This document shows positions 35,738 through 43,846 of a stretch of 43,846 bases of DNA, in pieces. Position 1 is the stretch's first letter; the number at the start of each line of letters is the position of its first letter. A model generated the notes under the pieces. The model was given only the letters and a program-made list of their open reading frames with translations, had not been told where the DNA came from and did no database searches. The translations under genes were made by a program, and so were the position numbers. Source of the stretch: Candidatus Zhuqueibacterota bacterium (lineage in GTDB: Bacteria; Zhuqueibacterota; Zhuqueibacteria; Residuimicrobiales; Krinioviventaceae); assembly GCA_016934825.1 (NCBI GenBank), contig JAFGSB010000034.1:1-43846 (forward strand). Direction: 5' to 3'.

Positions 35738-38425
35738 CTAAAAATTATATCCTGCTGAAATATAGAGTCTTTCGTCACGGGCGCTTGTTTGACCATAAGC
35801 AATGGAAAAGGGGCCAAGAGGAGTTTTGAGGCTTAATGCCAGGCCCCTTCCATTTATAAAATCCTTTTCCTGAATGTATAGCTCACCTTCCCAGATTGCT
35901 CCGATATCCCATCGTAACGATATATATGTATCGAACAGCCATATTTTTCGAAATAAATACCTGTATTCCAAACTGCCCAGAAATACATGCCTGCCCTGCA
36001 GCTCACATTCCCTTAATCCGTAAAATGAGTCCCGGCCGCCTAATTTAAACTGCTCTGAGAATGGCGTGGTGAGGTCTGAAGTGCCCCAGAATAATTTCGG
36101 GCAAAAAGTGTGTCGTTTATAAAATGTCATGTACGTGGATAGGGAATTTTGTACTTTGAAATAAGATATGTCGGCGCCTAAAAAATCGCCCGAAGAAATT
36201 TCATATTCAAATATGTGATATTTGCCGTTTGTGGGAAATGGCACCTGGTCGCGGGTGTCCACGATCGATCTGAGACCGATTGTGTTAATGGTCAACGCCC
36301 CTTCATCATAGCCGTGACCGAATATTTTTTTGATATTGATCTCTTCAATTCTCATAACACCCGAGATGGTGCCGAATCTTTCAATGTGTTGGCCTACACT
36401 GAAAACCATTCCGGTTGCCAGACGATTATATTCCCCTAATTGGTTATAATTCCTGTAAGAAAAGTAATCATTATCGTTATGATGTATGTTTATTTGTACC
36501 GTTAAATAGGTTTTAAAAATTCTGTCCCACCTGTAATCCGCCGAAAGAATACGGTCTTTTTCGCCGTATTGCGCATGCAGTGTCAGGTCGTTACCCATTC
36601 CCAACAGGTTTTCATCCGCAAACTCTATAAAGGACCGGCCCCACCGTTCATCATCATACCGGATGCCGAAACGGACAACATTCGAGGGTTTTTCCTGTAA
36701 ATTGATTTTCAGGTCATATCCGTTCGGATTTTGGGAAAGATTTAAGGAAACCGAGTTGAAAAGACCTGTCCCAAAAATGTTATGAATACCGGCCTGGACA
36801 AGATCGTTTCTAAAGGTAGTTAACGGTTTGAGCGGAAATTCATTAAAAAGAACAAATTTTCTGGTTTTATAATGACCGGTAAAGGAGATCGAATTGATTT
36901 TCCCTTCGGATATATATACTATTGCTCTGTTTAGATATTTGGAATAGGTAATACTGTTAATTTCGGCAAGGGAATAGCCTCTGTCCCGAAATAATTTGAG
37001 TACTTTTTCGACGGCGTTATGGGACTCATAAAAGTTGATTGGTTTACCGAAAAGCGGTTTAAATATATTTTGCAGTACGGAATCCGGGAAAACCGTCTGG
37101 CCGATAAAAATGATGTTATCAAGGGATGGATTTAAATCAAAAATGTAGTGTAAAGATAATCGATCCCCTTTTTTATAGAGTTTAGCACTGGCATTTTCAA
37201 AATTTCCCGAAGAATATATTTTTTTTAATGTCAGGTCTATTTCTTTTCCGGTAATTTTTCTGTTTCCCGTGGTATCTATGATATGTGCGTAATCATCATA
37301 AATAGTTTTTTCTACATAGATATCATTGACAAAATAGCTCTCATTTTTATTATACTGACCCGGATTATTATCAAAAAGGTTTTTGATTTTTGGTAATTGT
37401 TGTTTTGTTCGTTTTAATCCTTCGTTGTATAACGAATCGATATTATTTTGATTTGAGGAACTGCTTAATACATCCGCGAGAGTGATTACAATATCAGCTT
37501 TTTCGAGTTGTTCCTGATTTTTTTGCTGCTGCATAATTGTTGTTACCTGGTCGGCAACTTCCCATGGTAATTGTAATTCTTCTTTTTTTCTCAATGGAGA
37601 AGTCGTGTTCACGCCGATGGTTACATCGGCGCCGAAATTTTTCACCTCATCAACAGGAATATTATCCAAAACACCGCCGTCGATCAGCATCAGCGTACTG
37701 TCTGCCACCGGGTTAAATAATAATGGAATAGCGATGGAGGCCCGCATCATTTCGGCCAGATCACCCTTGTCCATGACGATTTTTTGACCCGATAATATAT
37801 CGGTAGCAACAATCCGAATGGGCGTTTTTAATTTGTTAAAATCCTGAGAATGATATGGCGCTTCAAGTACCAGGTTGGTTAAAAAATCTCCCAGATTTTG
37901 TCCGGGTGTCAATGCTTCGGGGAAAACCGGTTTGAAATTCTCCATGCGGAATTGAATGATAGCCCGTCCTCTTTTTTGTTTTTCTCCAAGGAAAAGGGTT
38001 GATCTTTCAGGGGCGTCATTTAATGCGTTACCCCAATTAAAGGATCTTGTAATGTCCCATATTTCATCCGGGGTATATCCGGAGGCGTAAAGTCCGCCGA
38101 TTACGGCGCCTATACTTGTGCCGACAATGTAATCTACCGGGATGTTATTCTCTTCGAGGACTTTTAATACACCGATCTGCGCAACACCGCGTAACCCGCC
38201 GCCGCTAAGCGCCAGGCCGATTGTCGGCCGTTCTATTTCTTTGTGCGGAATTATACAACAGGGTGACTTTTGCGTGTCCTGTTTAAAATGGAGCGAAAAT
38301 GTTTTAATAACCTCTGTTTGCACCGGTTGGGATAAACAGGGATAAACCATACAGAATATGAACAGGAATGTTAATAATATACAAATTAAAATTCCGTGTG
38401 TGTTTGGGCAAATGGTTTTTTTCAA
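35738..38425 (-). CDS. Outer-membrane patatin-like phospholipase with POTRA and BamA-like barrel (PlpD/type Vd-like)
   Basis: An 895-aa protein: signal peptide (about 10-33), then a patatin domain (about 70-270) with the oxyanion loop GGGLRG, nucleophile GTSIGAV and catalytic Asp in LIDGGVLDN. Middle regions follow: about 275-400 is unassigned, then POTRA-like segments (IIFIGQTVFPDSVLQ; INSISFTGHYKTRKFVLF). A C-terminal barrel of the BamA/Omp85 superfamily has GGRDSFYGLRE near the conserved lid motif and a terminal Phe (AGYNF). This is the type Vd autotransporter layout, in which a phospholipase is exported by its own barrel. It starts with TTG at 38425; no nearby ATG competes. It is longer than PlpD (about 728 aa) because of the middle region. 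Confidence 0.88.
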   Translation of the reverse strand: MKKTICPNTHGILICILLTFLFIFCMVYPCLSQPVQTEVIKTFSLHFKQDTQKSPCCIIPHKEIERPTIGLALSGGGLRGVAQIGVLKVLEENNIPVDYIVGTSIGAVIGGLYASGYTPDEIWDITRSFNWGNALNDAPERSTLFLGEKQKRGRAIIQFRMENFKPVFPEALTPGQNLGDFLTNLVLEAPYHSQDFNKLKTPIRIVATDILSGQKIVMDKGDLAEMMRASIAIPLLFNPVADSTLMLIDGGVLDNIPVDEVKNFGADVTIGVNTTSPLRKKEELQLPWEVADQVTTIMQQQKNQEQLEKADIVITLADVLSSSSNQNNIDSLYNEGLKRTKQQLPKIKNLFDNNPGQYNKNESYFVNDIYVEKTIYDDYAHIIDTTGNRKITGKEIDLTLKKIYSSGNFENASAKLYKKGDRLSLHYIFDLNPSLDNIIFIGQTVFPDSVLQNIFKPLFGKPINFYESHNAVEKVLKLFRDRGYSLAEINSITYSKYLNRAIVYISEGKINSISFTGHYKTRKFVLFNEFPLKPLTTFRNDLVQAGIHNIFGTGLFNSVSLNLSQNPNGYDLKINLQEKPSNVVRFGIRYDDERWGRSFIEFADENLLGMGNDLTLHAQYGEKDRILSADYRWDRIFKTYLTVQINIHHNDNDYFSYRNYNQLGEYNRLATGMVFSVGQHIERFGTISGVMRIEEINIKKIFGHGYDEGALTINTIGLRSIVDTRDQVPFPTNGKYHIFEYEISSGDFLGADISYFKVQNSLSTYMTFYKRHTFCPKLFWGTSDLTTPFSEQFKLGGRDSFYGLRECELQGRHVFLGSLEYRYLFRKIWLFDTYISLRWDIGAIWEGELYIQEKDFINGRGLALSLKTPLGPFSIAYGQTSARDERLYISAGYNF

Positions 38426-38530
38426 TTTACTCTTGCAGATAAATATGAATAACGGATCACATTTTAATAAAGCAACATAATAACAACGAATTTATACAGT
38501 GATGATTGAAAATGCAAGTTTAAAATTGTA

Positions 38531-38559
38531 TTGATTAAAGTAAAACTTTTTATTATTAT
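38531..38559 (+). promoter_or_regulatory. Putative bioY promoter
   Basis: TTGATT (38531-38536) and TATTAT (38554-38559) are 17 bp apart, about 60 bp before the bioY start. I saw no BirA-type operator. Confidence 0.4.
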
Positions 38560-38618
38560 GTTTTTGTTCGTGTAATTTCCGGTGACAAACTTATTTTGAA
38601 AATAAAGGTAAACAGCAG

Positions 38619-39179
38619 ATGAAAAATGATCCTACACGAGAAACGATATATGCCGGAATTTTTACCGCATTAACCGTCTTTGGCGCCTTGATTAAAATAC
38701 CCTTCCCATTGGCGCCGCTCACTTTGCAGACATTATTCACTTTACTGGCCGGCTCGATCTTGTCTCCACGTTACGCGGCATTGAGCCAGGCGGTTTACTT
38801 GTTGCTTGGTCTGGCAGGGCTGCCGGTTTTCGCCCAGGGCGGGGGTATTAGTTACATCTTACAACCCTCTTTTGGTTTTCTGTTGAGCCTCCCTTTTGCG
38901 GCATTTTTTATTTCTTTATTGAACCGTAAATATAATAAAATGCGGTCTTTTTTATCATTTGTCTGGATTAGTTTGTCCGCGGCCGCCGGGATATTATTCA
39001 TCGGCTCTTTATGGTTGTTTTTTGCCGTAAATACTTTTGTGGGCAAACCGGTCAGTTTTGAAAACGCCATGTTGTCAGGTTTGGTTATTTTTTTACCCGG
39101 TGAAACCGCCAAATCCTTTGTTGTTTCTTACCTTGCGGTTCATTTTTTTAAACGTTATCCCGAATTCAACAAAGTATAA
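38619..39179 (+). CDS. bioY: Biotin transporter BioY
   Basis: A 186-aa integral membrane S-component that captures biotin. It has about six hydrophobic segments and the BioY landmarks KIPFPLAPLTLQTLFTLLAG, SQAVYLLLGLAGLPVFAQGGG and PSFGFLLSLPFAAF. No ATPase or EcfT gene is adjacent, so it may act alone, as some BioY proteins do, or with shared components. It ends 6 bp from the convergent DUF72 gene. Confidence 0.92.
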   Translation: MKNDPTRETIYAGIFTALTVFGALIKIPFPLAPLTLQTLFTLLAGSILSPRYAALSQAVYLLLGLAGLPVFAQGGGISYILQPSFGFLLSLPFAAFFISLLNRKYNKMRSFLSFVWISLSAAAGILFIGSLWLFFAVNTFVGKPVSFENAMLSGLVIFLPGETAKSFVVSYLAVHFFKRYPEFNKV

Positions 39180-39185
39180 TTTTTT

Positions 39186-39944
39186 TCATAACTGTTGAAG
39201 CAGATCAATTAGAGTTAAGGCGTTTTTTGGCGCGCAGGCATTGTAATCATTATTAAAAAAGATATATACTTTTTCGGCGCCATTAGATTTTAACTGACAC
39301 GCCATTTCCGCTATTTCTTTTAAATCATTGTCTGTATAGTTATAGGCGTACCACTTTGAGCGGCCGTGACACCGGATATAGGCATTTCCAGACGTGAGCC
39401 AGTCCATAAGCGGTAAATTGGGCGAATCCACAATACAAAATACGGAACCCGTTTCAGTTAGCAGGGCTTTGGTTTCGGCGGTCATCCATTTTTTATGTCT
39501 GAATTCGACGGCAACTTTTTGGGGATCTTTAAACGCCAGCAGCGCTTTCTTCAGGCGTTCCGGCTCGTAAGGCGTTGCCGGGGCAAGTTGTAACAGGATC
39601 ATCCCGAATTTGTTTTTAAGAATGGCCGCCGAATCACAAAATCTTTTAATGTCATCTTCCACATCCTTAAGATACTTGCGATGTGTTATCAGTTTCGGCG
39701 CCTTTAGAACATAGGAAAATTCCGGGGGGGAATTACGATACCACTTTTCATAAGTTTGATCCTTGAAGAAGCGATAAAATGTGGCGTTAATTTCTACGGT
39801 AGTAAATTTTTGACAGTAATATTCAAACCACCGGCTTTTTGGCTGATCTTCCGGATAAAACAATTTTTTCCAGTGATCATAGGTCCAACCCGAGGTCCCG
39901 ACAAAATAACTGGGATATTGGTTATTCATTGTTATATTACCCAT
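39186..39944 (-). CDS. DUF72 family TIM-barrel protein
   Basis: A 247- to 252-aa protein of the DUF72 (YecE-like) family. Markers are VGTSGWTYDHWKKLFYP, FTTVEINATFYRF, KAPKLITH, VAVEFRHKKW and YIFFNNDYNACAPKNAL. The biochemical function is not established. Two starts are possible: ATG 39944, whose codons come from the mobile repeat end, or ATG 39929, just inside the 8-bp duplication. Family proteins start close to the SYFVGTSGW stretch, so 39929 fits better. GGGTAA from the repeat end could act as its ribosome-binding site. Confidence 0.88.
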   Translation of the reverse strand: MGNITMNNQYPSYFVGTSGWTYDHWKKLFYPEDQPKSRWFEYYCQKFTTVEINATFYRFFKDQTYEKWYRNSPPEFSYVLKAPKLITHRKYLKDVEDDIKRFCDSAAILKNKFGMILLQLAPATPYEPERLKKALLAFKDPQKVAVEFRHKKWMTAETKALLTETGSVFCIVDSPNLPLMDWLTSGNAYIRCHGRSKWYAYNYTDNDLKEIAEMACQLKSNGAEKVYIFFNNDYNACAPKNALTLIDLLQQL

Positions 39945-40075
39945 GTCCGGTTAAACCCGGACACGACGCTCTAAACAAAACATATAAATAAGTTATTTAA
40001 AACGAAACAGTTGTTTGATTTTATTGAACTTATAATCTGTTTCAGGTTGCTATGTCCGTTAACCGGACACCGGTG
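39937..40075 (-). mobile_element. Mobile repeat copy 3 (139 bp, exact 8-bp duplication)
   Basis: End B (TTACCCATGTCCGGTTAAAC...) is at the left and end A (...GTTAACCGGACACCGGTG) at the right. It is flanked by exact TTGTTATA repeats at 39929-39936 and 40076-40083. It shares TTTGATTTTATTGAACTT with copy 2. It lies across the junction of the Gfo/Idh gene and the DUF72 gene. Confidence 0.9.
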
Positions 40076-41037
40076 TTGTTATAAATAAAGTCTTCAATTA
40101 TTGTTACATTTTTACCCGTATTCCCGTCGACAATAACCGGCGTATTGTTTAAAACGGAATCGGAAAAACTCTCGATCAACGGTTGATGCAGATTTGGGTG
40201 CGGTGGTAAAGCCTCTTTTTCTTCTCCCGCCGCCGTTCTAACCGTTATATCGCCGTGATTCAGGATCCGCACATGGATCGAGCCGTCCGTGCCGAAAATA
40301 TCCAGGGTGTCCTGAGATTCAAAAGCCGCATGAGTCACATTGAGGATAGCTGTTGCCCCGCTTTCGAATTCAAAAAAAGCGGCGGCGGTATCTTCAACCT
40401 CCCGGTCATAAATGACATTATGATTAAATCCGGTGGTTTTTCTTATGGGACCAAATAAATTTAAAAACACTTCAATACGATGGCAGCCAACATCCATCAT
40501 GGGACCGCCGCCGGCCTGCTCTTTTAACAGCAGCCAGTATCTCGGTTCACCCGCTTTTATTTGAAATTTTTCAAAGGCGTTAATCTGGGACAAAACAACC
40601 GTGCCGATTTTTTTTTGAGCGATTATTTCTTTAATTCTGTTTATGACCGGGTAAAAATGCCGGTAATAAGCTACTCCCAATTTTACGTGATTTGCTGTGC
40701 AGGCCCGGATCATTTTATCGCATTGTTTTGCGTTTAAAGCCATCGGTTTTTCACACAGAACATGTTTACCGGCTTCGGCGGCTGCGATTGTTATTTCCAT
40801 GTGCAGATTAACCGGGGTCGCGACATACACCGCGTCAATTTCATCATCGGCCAGCAGGTCCTGCCATTTATTATACCACTTTTTTGCCCCGAATTGTTTT
40901 GCGAAAAATTCCGCCAGGGAGTCATTTTTTCGGGCTACCCCGATCAGGTCACAATTATCAAGATTTCTTAACGCCGGCGCCACACGTTTTTGTGCAATAT
41001 CCCCGCAGCCGATTAATCCCCATCCAAGTCTGTTCAA
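40042..41037 (-). CDS. Gfo/Idh/MocA family oxidoreductase, C-terminus rewritten by a mobile repeat
   Basis: A 331-aa NAD(P)-dependent dehydrogenase, probably acting on a sugar or sugar derivative. The Rossmann fold starts GWGLIGCGDIAQKRVAPAL. The family signature CEKPMALN holds the conserved Lys. GGPMMDVGCHRIEVFL is the C-terminal-domain active-site motif with His. The last ten codons (TGVRLTDIAT) and the TGA stop lie inside the mobile repeat at 39937-40075, so the original C-terminus has been replaced. The enzyme core is intact and may still work. A further repeat copy starts 31 bp upstream of the ATG. Confidence 0.9.
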   Translation of the reverse strand: MNRLGWGLIGCGDIAQKRVAPALRNLDNCDLIGVARKNDSLAEFFAKQFGAKKWYNKWQDLLADDEIDAVYVATPVNLHMEITIAAAEAGKHVLCEKPMALNAKQCDKMIRACTANHVKLGVAYYRHFYPVINRIKEIIAQKKIGTVVLSQINAFEKFQIKAGEPRYWLLLKEQAGGGPMMDVGCHRIEVFLNLFGPIRKTTGFNHNVIYDREVEDTAAAFFEFESGATAILNVTHAAFESQDTLDIFGTDGSIHVRILNHGDITVRTAAGEEKEALPPHPNLHQPLIESFSDSVLNNTPVIVDGNTGKNVTIIEDFIYNNTGVRLTDIAT

Positions 41038-41068
41038 ATTAATAACCTCAATATTTGATGTGTTTTAG

Positions 41069-41247
41069 CAGTGATACCCGGTTAACAGGCACCGCCATCG
41101 ATCCGCTTTAAATGTTCAATAAAATCAATTCATATAATTATAACAATTTTATTTCTACATACAAATCAAATAATGATTTTATATCTGAAAACTTTTATAA
41201 CATAATATGTAAGAGTATCGTGTCCTGGTTTAACTGGACACGGGTGA
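41069..41247 (-). mobile_element. Mobile repeat copy 4 (179 bp, 8-bp duplication)
   Basis: End A (CAGTGATACCCGGTTAAC) is at the left, facing the Gfo/Idh start 31 bp away. End B (TTTAACTGGACACGGGTGA) is at the right. It is flanked by TGTTTTAG (41061-41068) and TGATTTAG (41248-41255), matching at 7 of 8 positions. Confidence 0.85.
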
Positions 41248-41411
41248 TGATTTAGAATAATAAAATTGAAGGGAAATATTAACAAGTTACGGCGTAATTA
41301 TTTAATAAAAATGTTTTTACCATATATTTAAGTGTTTTATAATGATATAAAATTAAAATTTCTTGATGATTCCCTTTATTTTTATTATTTTAAACAAATT
41401 TTATAATAGTT

Positions 41412-41510
41412 GACGGTAAATCCCGGACTATTATCCTGAATTTTATCTGTTGATTATATTGAACATATAATCCAAACCAATCAGAGGTGACCGTAACCCG
41501 GACACCAGTG
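41412..41510 (+). mobile_element. Mobile repeat copy 5, degenerate (about 100 bp)
   Basis: End A at the right (GTAACCCGGACACCAGTG) and the TTGATTATATTGAACATATA interior match the family. End B at the left (GGTAAATCCCGGAC) is decayed and the outer boundary is not certain. No clear target duplication is visible. It ends 35 bp before the phosphatidyltransferase start. Confidence 0.55.
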
Positions 41511-41545
41511 AAAATCACAATTAATAAAAAAAAGAAACAAATTAA

Positions 41546-42133
41546 ATGATTAAACCAAATACTTTAACACTGATAAGAATTGCCGCAACGCCCCCGTTTT
41601 TACTTTTTTATTGGCTTGATACGACATGGTCGCTCTTTGTATGTCTGTTGCTTTATATTGTATTTGAAATAACCGATTTTCTTGACGGAAACATAGCCCG
41701 CAGAAGTAATATGGTTAGCGATTTCGGCAAATTGATGGACCCGTTCGCCGACAGTATTTCCCGGTTTACGGTATTTTTGTGTTTTCTCAGTTCCCATCTC
41801 GCGCCTGTATGGATCATTGCCATTTTCTTTTACCGGGATGTTTTCGTTTCGGTGGTGCGGGTTTTTTCCATGAAGGAGGGAGTCGTTGTTGCGGCCCGTA
41901 AAAGCGGTAAAACTAAAGCATGGGTCCAGGCAATCGCCATTTTTGGAGTTCTGTTTATTCTCATTTTCCAAAAAATGGATATTTTGCCAAAACCCTTTAT
42001 TGTTTTATTTAATATCCCCCTGGCAACCGAACTGATCTTTTTAGCTTCAATCGTTACACTGTGGTCGGCCATCGATTATTGGATTGGCAATAAATCGATA
42101 GTCATTAATTCGATGAATTTTGAAAACAAATAA
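41546..42133 (+). CDS. CDP-alcohol phosphatidyltransferase (PgsA-like)
   Basis: A 195-aa membrane enzyme with several hydrophobic helices and the CDP-alcohol phosphatidyltransferase signature: DGNIARRSNMVSDFGKLMDPFAD gives D-G-x2-A-R-x8-G-x3-D-x3-D. The most likely reaction makes phosphatidylglycerophosphate from CDP-diacylglycerol, though other polar head groups are possible. No ribosome-binding site precedes the ATG, and a mobile repeat ends 35 bp upstream. It abuts the convergent HAD gene with no gap. Confidence 0.85.
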   Translation: MIKPNTLTLIRIAATPPFLLFYWLDTTWSLFVCLLLYIVFEITDFLDGNIARRSNMVSDFGKLMDPFADSISRFTVFLCFLSSHLAPVWIIAIFFYRDVFVSVVRVFSMKEGVVVAARKSGKTKAWVQAIAIFGVLFILIFQKMDILPKPFIVLFNIPLATELIFLASIVTLWSAIDYWIGNKSIVINSMNFENK

Positions 42134-42949
42134 TTACAGAGAATCCATCAGTTCGGCAACGTTATTTACGACAATTTTAGGTTGATCAGGAGATTGCGCA
42201 AGCATTTCCCTGGTCGTTTCGCCGCTGAGTACCAGAACGCCTGTCATATTAAAGTTTTGGGCCATTCGAATATCTGTATACAGGCGGTCGCCGACAAAAG
42301 CAATCTTTTGCGGGGGACATTCGGCCCTTTCACTAATGGCCTCAACTGCTTCTTTGTTCGGTTTTCCAACCACTTTGGGCGTTTTCCCGCCTGTGGCCGT
42401 TTCAAACATAGAAATGAATGATCCGACATCCGGTTTGAAAGTCCCTTTCGCAACCGGGCACAACAAATCGGCGTGGGTCGCTATATAAGGAATATCCCGG
42501 AGTATTAAATCATAACATGTGTTGATTTTCTGATAAGTCAGTTCCGTATCAAAGCCCAACACAACCGCGGCAGGCTGGCCGTTCAATGCATCTTTATCCG
42601 AAAGACAATTAAAGTCTCTGTTTTCAAAATCTTTGACCAGGTCGCGGTTTCCGACCAGATAAATATCCGGGAATAATGAATGCCGCTTTAAATAACTGTC
42701 CGCGCAATCCGTTGATGTGATCAGATATTCGTCTTTGGAAGGGAAACCGATTTTTTTTAGCTTCTCGATATAAGTCTCTCTTGAACGCGAGCTGTTATTT
42801 GTAAAATAAAAAAGCTTTCGGCCGGAAGCCAAAATTTTTTCTAAAAAATCAAAAGAATACGAAAAAGGGATGTTATCAAGGTAAAGGGTACCGTCAAGAT
42901 CACATACAACCGCTTCGCATTGTGAAAAGAGTTCAAATTTATGATTCAT
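42134..42949 (-). CDS. HAD-superfamily IIA phosphatase (NagD-like)
   Basis: A 271-aa sugar- or phosphoglycolate-phosphatase-like protein. The nucleophile Asp is in VVCDLDGTLYL, the Thr/Ser motif is YFTNNSSRSRETY, the cap domain is the IIA type (about 85-185), and the final acidic pair is in KIAFVGDRLYTDIRMA after the KPNKEAVE Lys. This is the NagD/PGP pattern. The substrate is unknown. It probably forms its own unit; the FG-GAP-like gene upstream ends 64 bp before it. Confidence 0.9.
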   Translation of the reverse strand: MNHKFELFSQCEAVVCDLDGTLYLDNIPFSYSFDFLEKILASGRKLFYFTNNSSRSRETYIEKLKKIGFPSKDEYLITSTDCADSYLKRHSLFPDIYLVGNRDLVKDFENRDFNCLSDKDALNGQPAAVVLGFDTELTYQKINTCYDLILRDIPYIATHADLLCPVAKGTFKPDVGSFISMFETATGGKTPKVVGKPNKEAVEAISERAECPPQKIAFVGDRLYTDIRMAQNFNMTGVLVLSGETTREMLAQSPDQPKIVVNNVAELMDSL

Positions 42950-43013
42950 AAAAGTTCCGTTAAAAAGTTATAAAAATTGGAAAAGCGGTTATATTATTAT
43001 CCGCCATTTCAGA

Positions 43014-43685
43014 TCAATCACCAAAGTTTCCGGAAAGAGTGTTAACAATATTTTTAGCGGGATAACCTTTAACGGCCCACCAGCCTCTTGATCCTTCATA
43101 GTTAAACTGGCTGCTGCCGTTGCTGAGCCATACGTGTATGCGGGTCTCATCATTGCCGTAATCGTAAAAGGCGGCAATATCATCGTAACCATCGCCGTTA
43201 TAATCGCCCGCCGAAATGCTGACGATATTTTTAGCGTCATAACCGCGGGTGCTCTCCCACCAGCCGGCGGACCTTTGATAATTAAAACTGGTTCCGCCGT
43301 TATTAAGCCACACATGAATTCTCGTTACACCCTGACCATAGTCGTAAAAACCGGCAATGTCCGTATAACCGTCAGCGTTCCAGTCACCGGACACGCTGTG
43401 CAGCAGCTTGTTCCCTTCGTATCCGCCTTTTTTGGTGCTGAACCAACCGTTAGATCCCGAATATTTGAACGATTTGTTTCCCGAGTTAATCCAGGTATGT
43501 ATTCTGGTATCGCCGTTGCCGTAATAAAATATGGATGCTATATCTTCAAACACCTGAACTTCATTATAATCCGTATCTGTTTCATCGGAGATGACTTCCT
43601 GGGAATTTATTTTCACCGGACGGATAATGAGCAGCATGAATAGAATTATCATAAAGACCGGTAATAAAATTTTATATAGTTTCAT
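43014..43685 (-). CDS. Exported FG-GAP/VCBS-like repeat protein, three units, ends mid-repeat
   Basis: A 223-aa protein with a signal anchor (about 5-23) and about three tandem units of 60 residues. Each has the pattern DIAxFYDYGxGxTRIHVWLNNGxxxFxYxxSxGWW. Calcium-loop-like stretches follow in two of them (Asp101-x-Asn-x-Asp105-Gly and Asp161-x-Asn-x-Asp165-Gly). Such units form beta-propeller blades in secreted or surface proteins. The protein ends at residue 223 (LSGNFGD) just where the next calcium loop should begin. Three units are too few for a full propeller. AGGAGGATC is a near-perfect ribosome-binding site before the ATG at 43685. Confidence 0.8.
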   Translation of the reverse strand: MKLYKILLPVFMIILFMLLIIRPVKINSQEVISDETDTDYNEVQVFEDIASIFYYGNGDTRIHTWINSGNKSFKYSGSNGWFSTKKGGYEGNKLLHSVSGDWNADGYTDIAGFYDYGQGVTRIHVWLNNGGTSFNYQRSAGWWESTRGYDAKNIVSISAGDYNGDGYDDIAAFYDYGNDETRIHVWLSNGSSQFNYEGSRGWWAVKGYPAKNIVNTLSGNFGD

Positions 43686-43846
43686 AGATCCTCCTGATTT
43701 TTATGGAACTATTTTAATAATTGTTCAATAAAAGTATTGAATTAATGAATAAACTTCAAGGACTTTATGTTTGTCCCATATAAAATAAGCAAGCGGACCT
43801 GTTCATGCTCGCAGCAGAATGGCAGGGACTTTTTTACTTGTGAATA

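Overview
The window looks like chromosomal DNA around the replication origin of an uncultivated Gram-negative bacterium. An outer-membrane patatin/BamA-type protein shows the Gram-negative envelope. A bacterial glutaminyl-tRNA synthetase, an EF-G of the mitochondrial/spirochaete EFG1 type, FG-GAP-like secreted proteins and lipocalin-like exported proteins, together with moderate G+C and AT-rich spacers, suggest an FCB-like candidate phylum such as KSB1 or Calditrichota. That placement is an inference; there is no rRNA gene to test it.

Layout. 1-3060: a secreted lipocalin-like protein, a 58-residue winged-helix protein and glnS. 3016-3583: a repeat-filled spacer. 3584-8905 (minus): an Nramp-related transporter, an umuC-type polymerase, a Tat-exported TIM-barrel isomerase and an acyl-CoA ligase. 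9428-11557 (minus): oligopeptidase B, with structured-RNA candidates and mobile repeats in the spacers on both sides. 12215-13240 (plus): an M14 carboxypeptidase. 13286-17308 (minus): a LytR_C protein, a double alpha/beta-hydrolase and a polysaccharide deacetylase. 17778-20452 (minus): thioesterase, TPM-domain protein, nucleotidyltransferase and LemA. 20600-21250 (plus): a hairpin RNA, tRNA-Arg(TCG) and a small gene behind a CRP-like promoter. 21577-24494 (minus): a RecA/KaiC-like ATPase and fusA. 24658-26069: an insertion sequence. About 26100-26400: oriC. 26529-35736 (plus): dnaA-dnaN-recF-DUF721-gyrB-gyrA and a FecR-domain gene. 35738-43846: patatin/BamA protein, BioY, DUF72, Gfo/Idh oxidoreductase, CDP-alcohol phosphatidyltransferase, HAD phosphatase and an FG-GAP-like protein.

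Genes left of the origin are mostly on the minus strand and the block to its right is on the plus strand, as expected for leading-strand bias around oriC. The replication genes form the usual initiator/clamp/gyrase cluster.

The most notable finding is a family of short non-coding elements (about 180, 139 and 33 bp), with a copy at each of six sites. Each has a GTGTCCGGTTAACCGGACAC-type palindrome at its ends. Five of the six have recognisable 8-bp target-site duplications (two exact, three 7/8). In five of six copies the same end (end A) lies 24-44 bp upstream of a start codon. The sixth copy supplies the stop codon of one gene and the start region of the next. Three candidate small RNAs or structured leaders were also found, one with a predicted pseudoknot.
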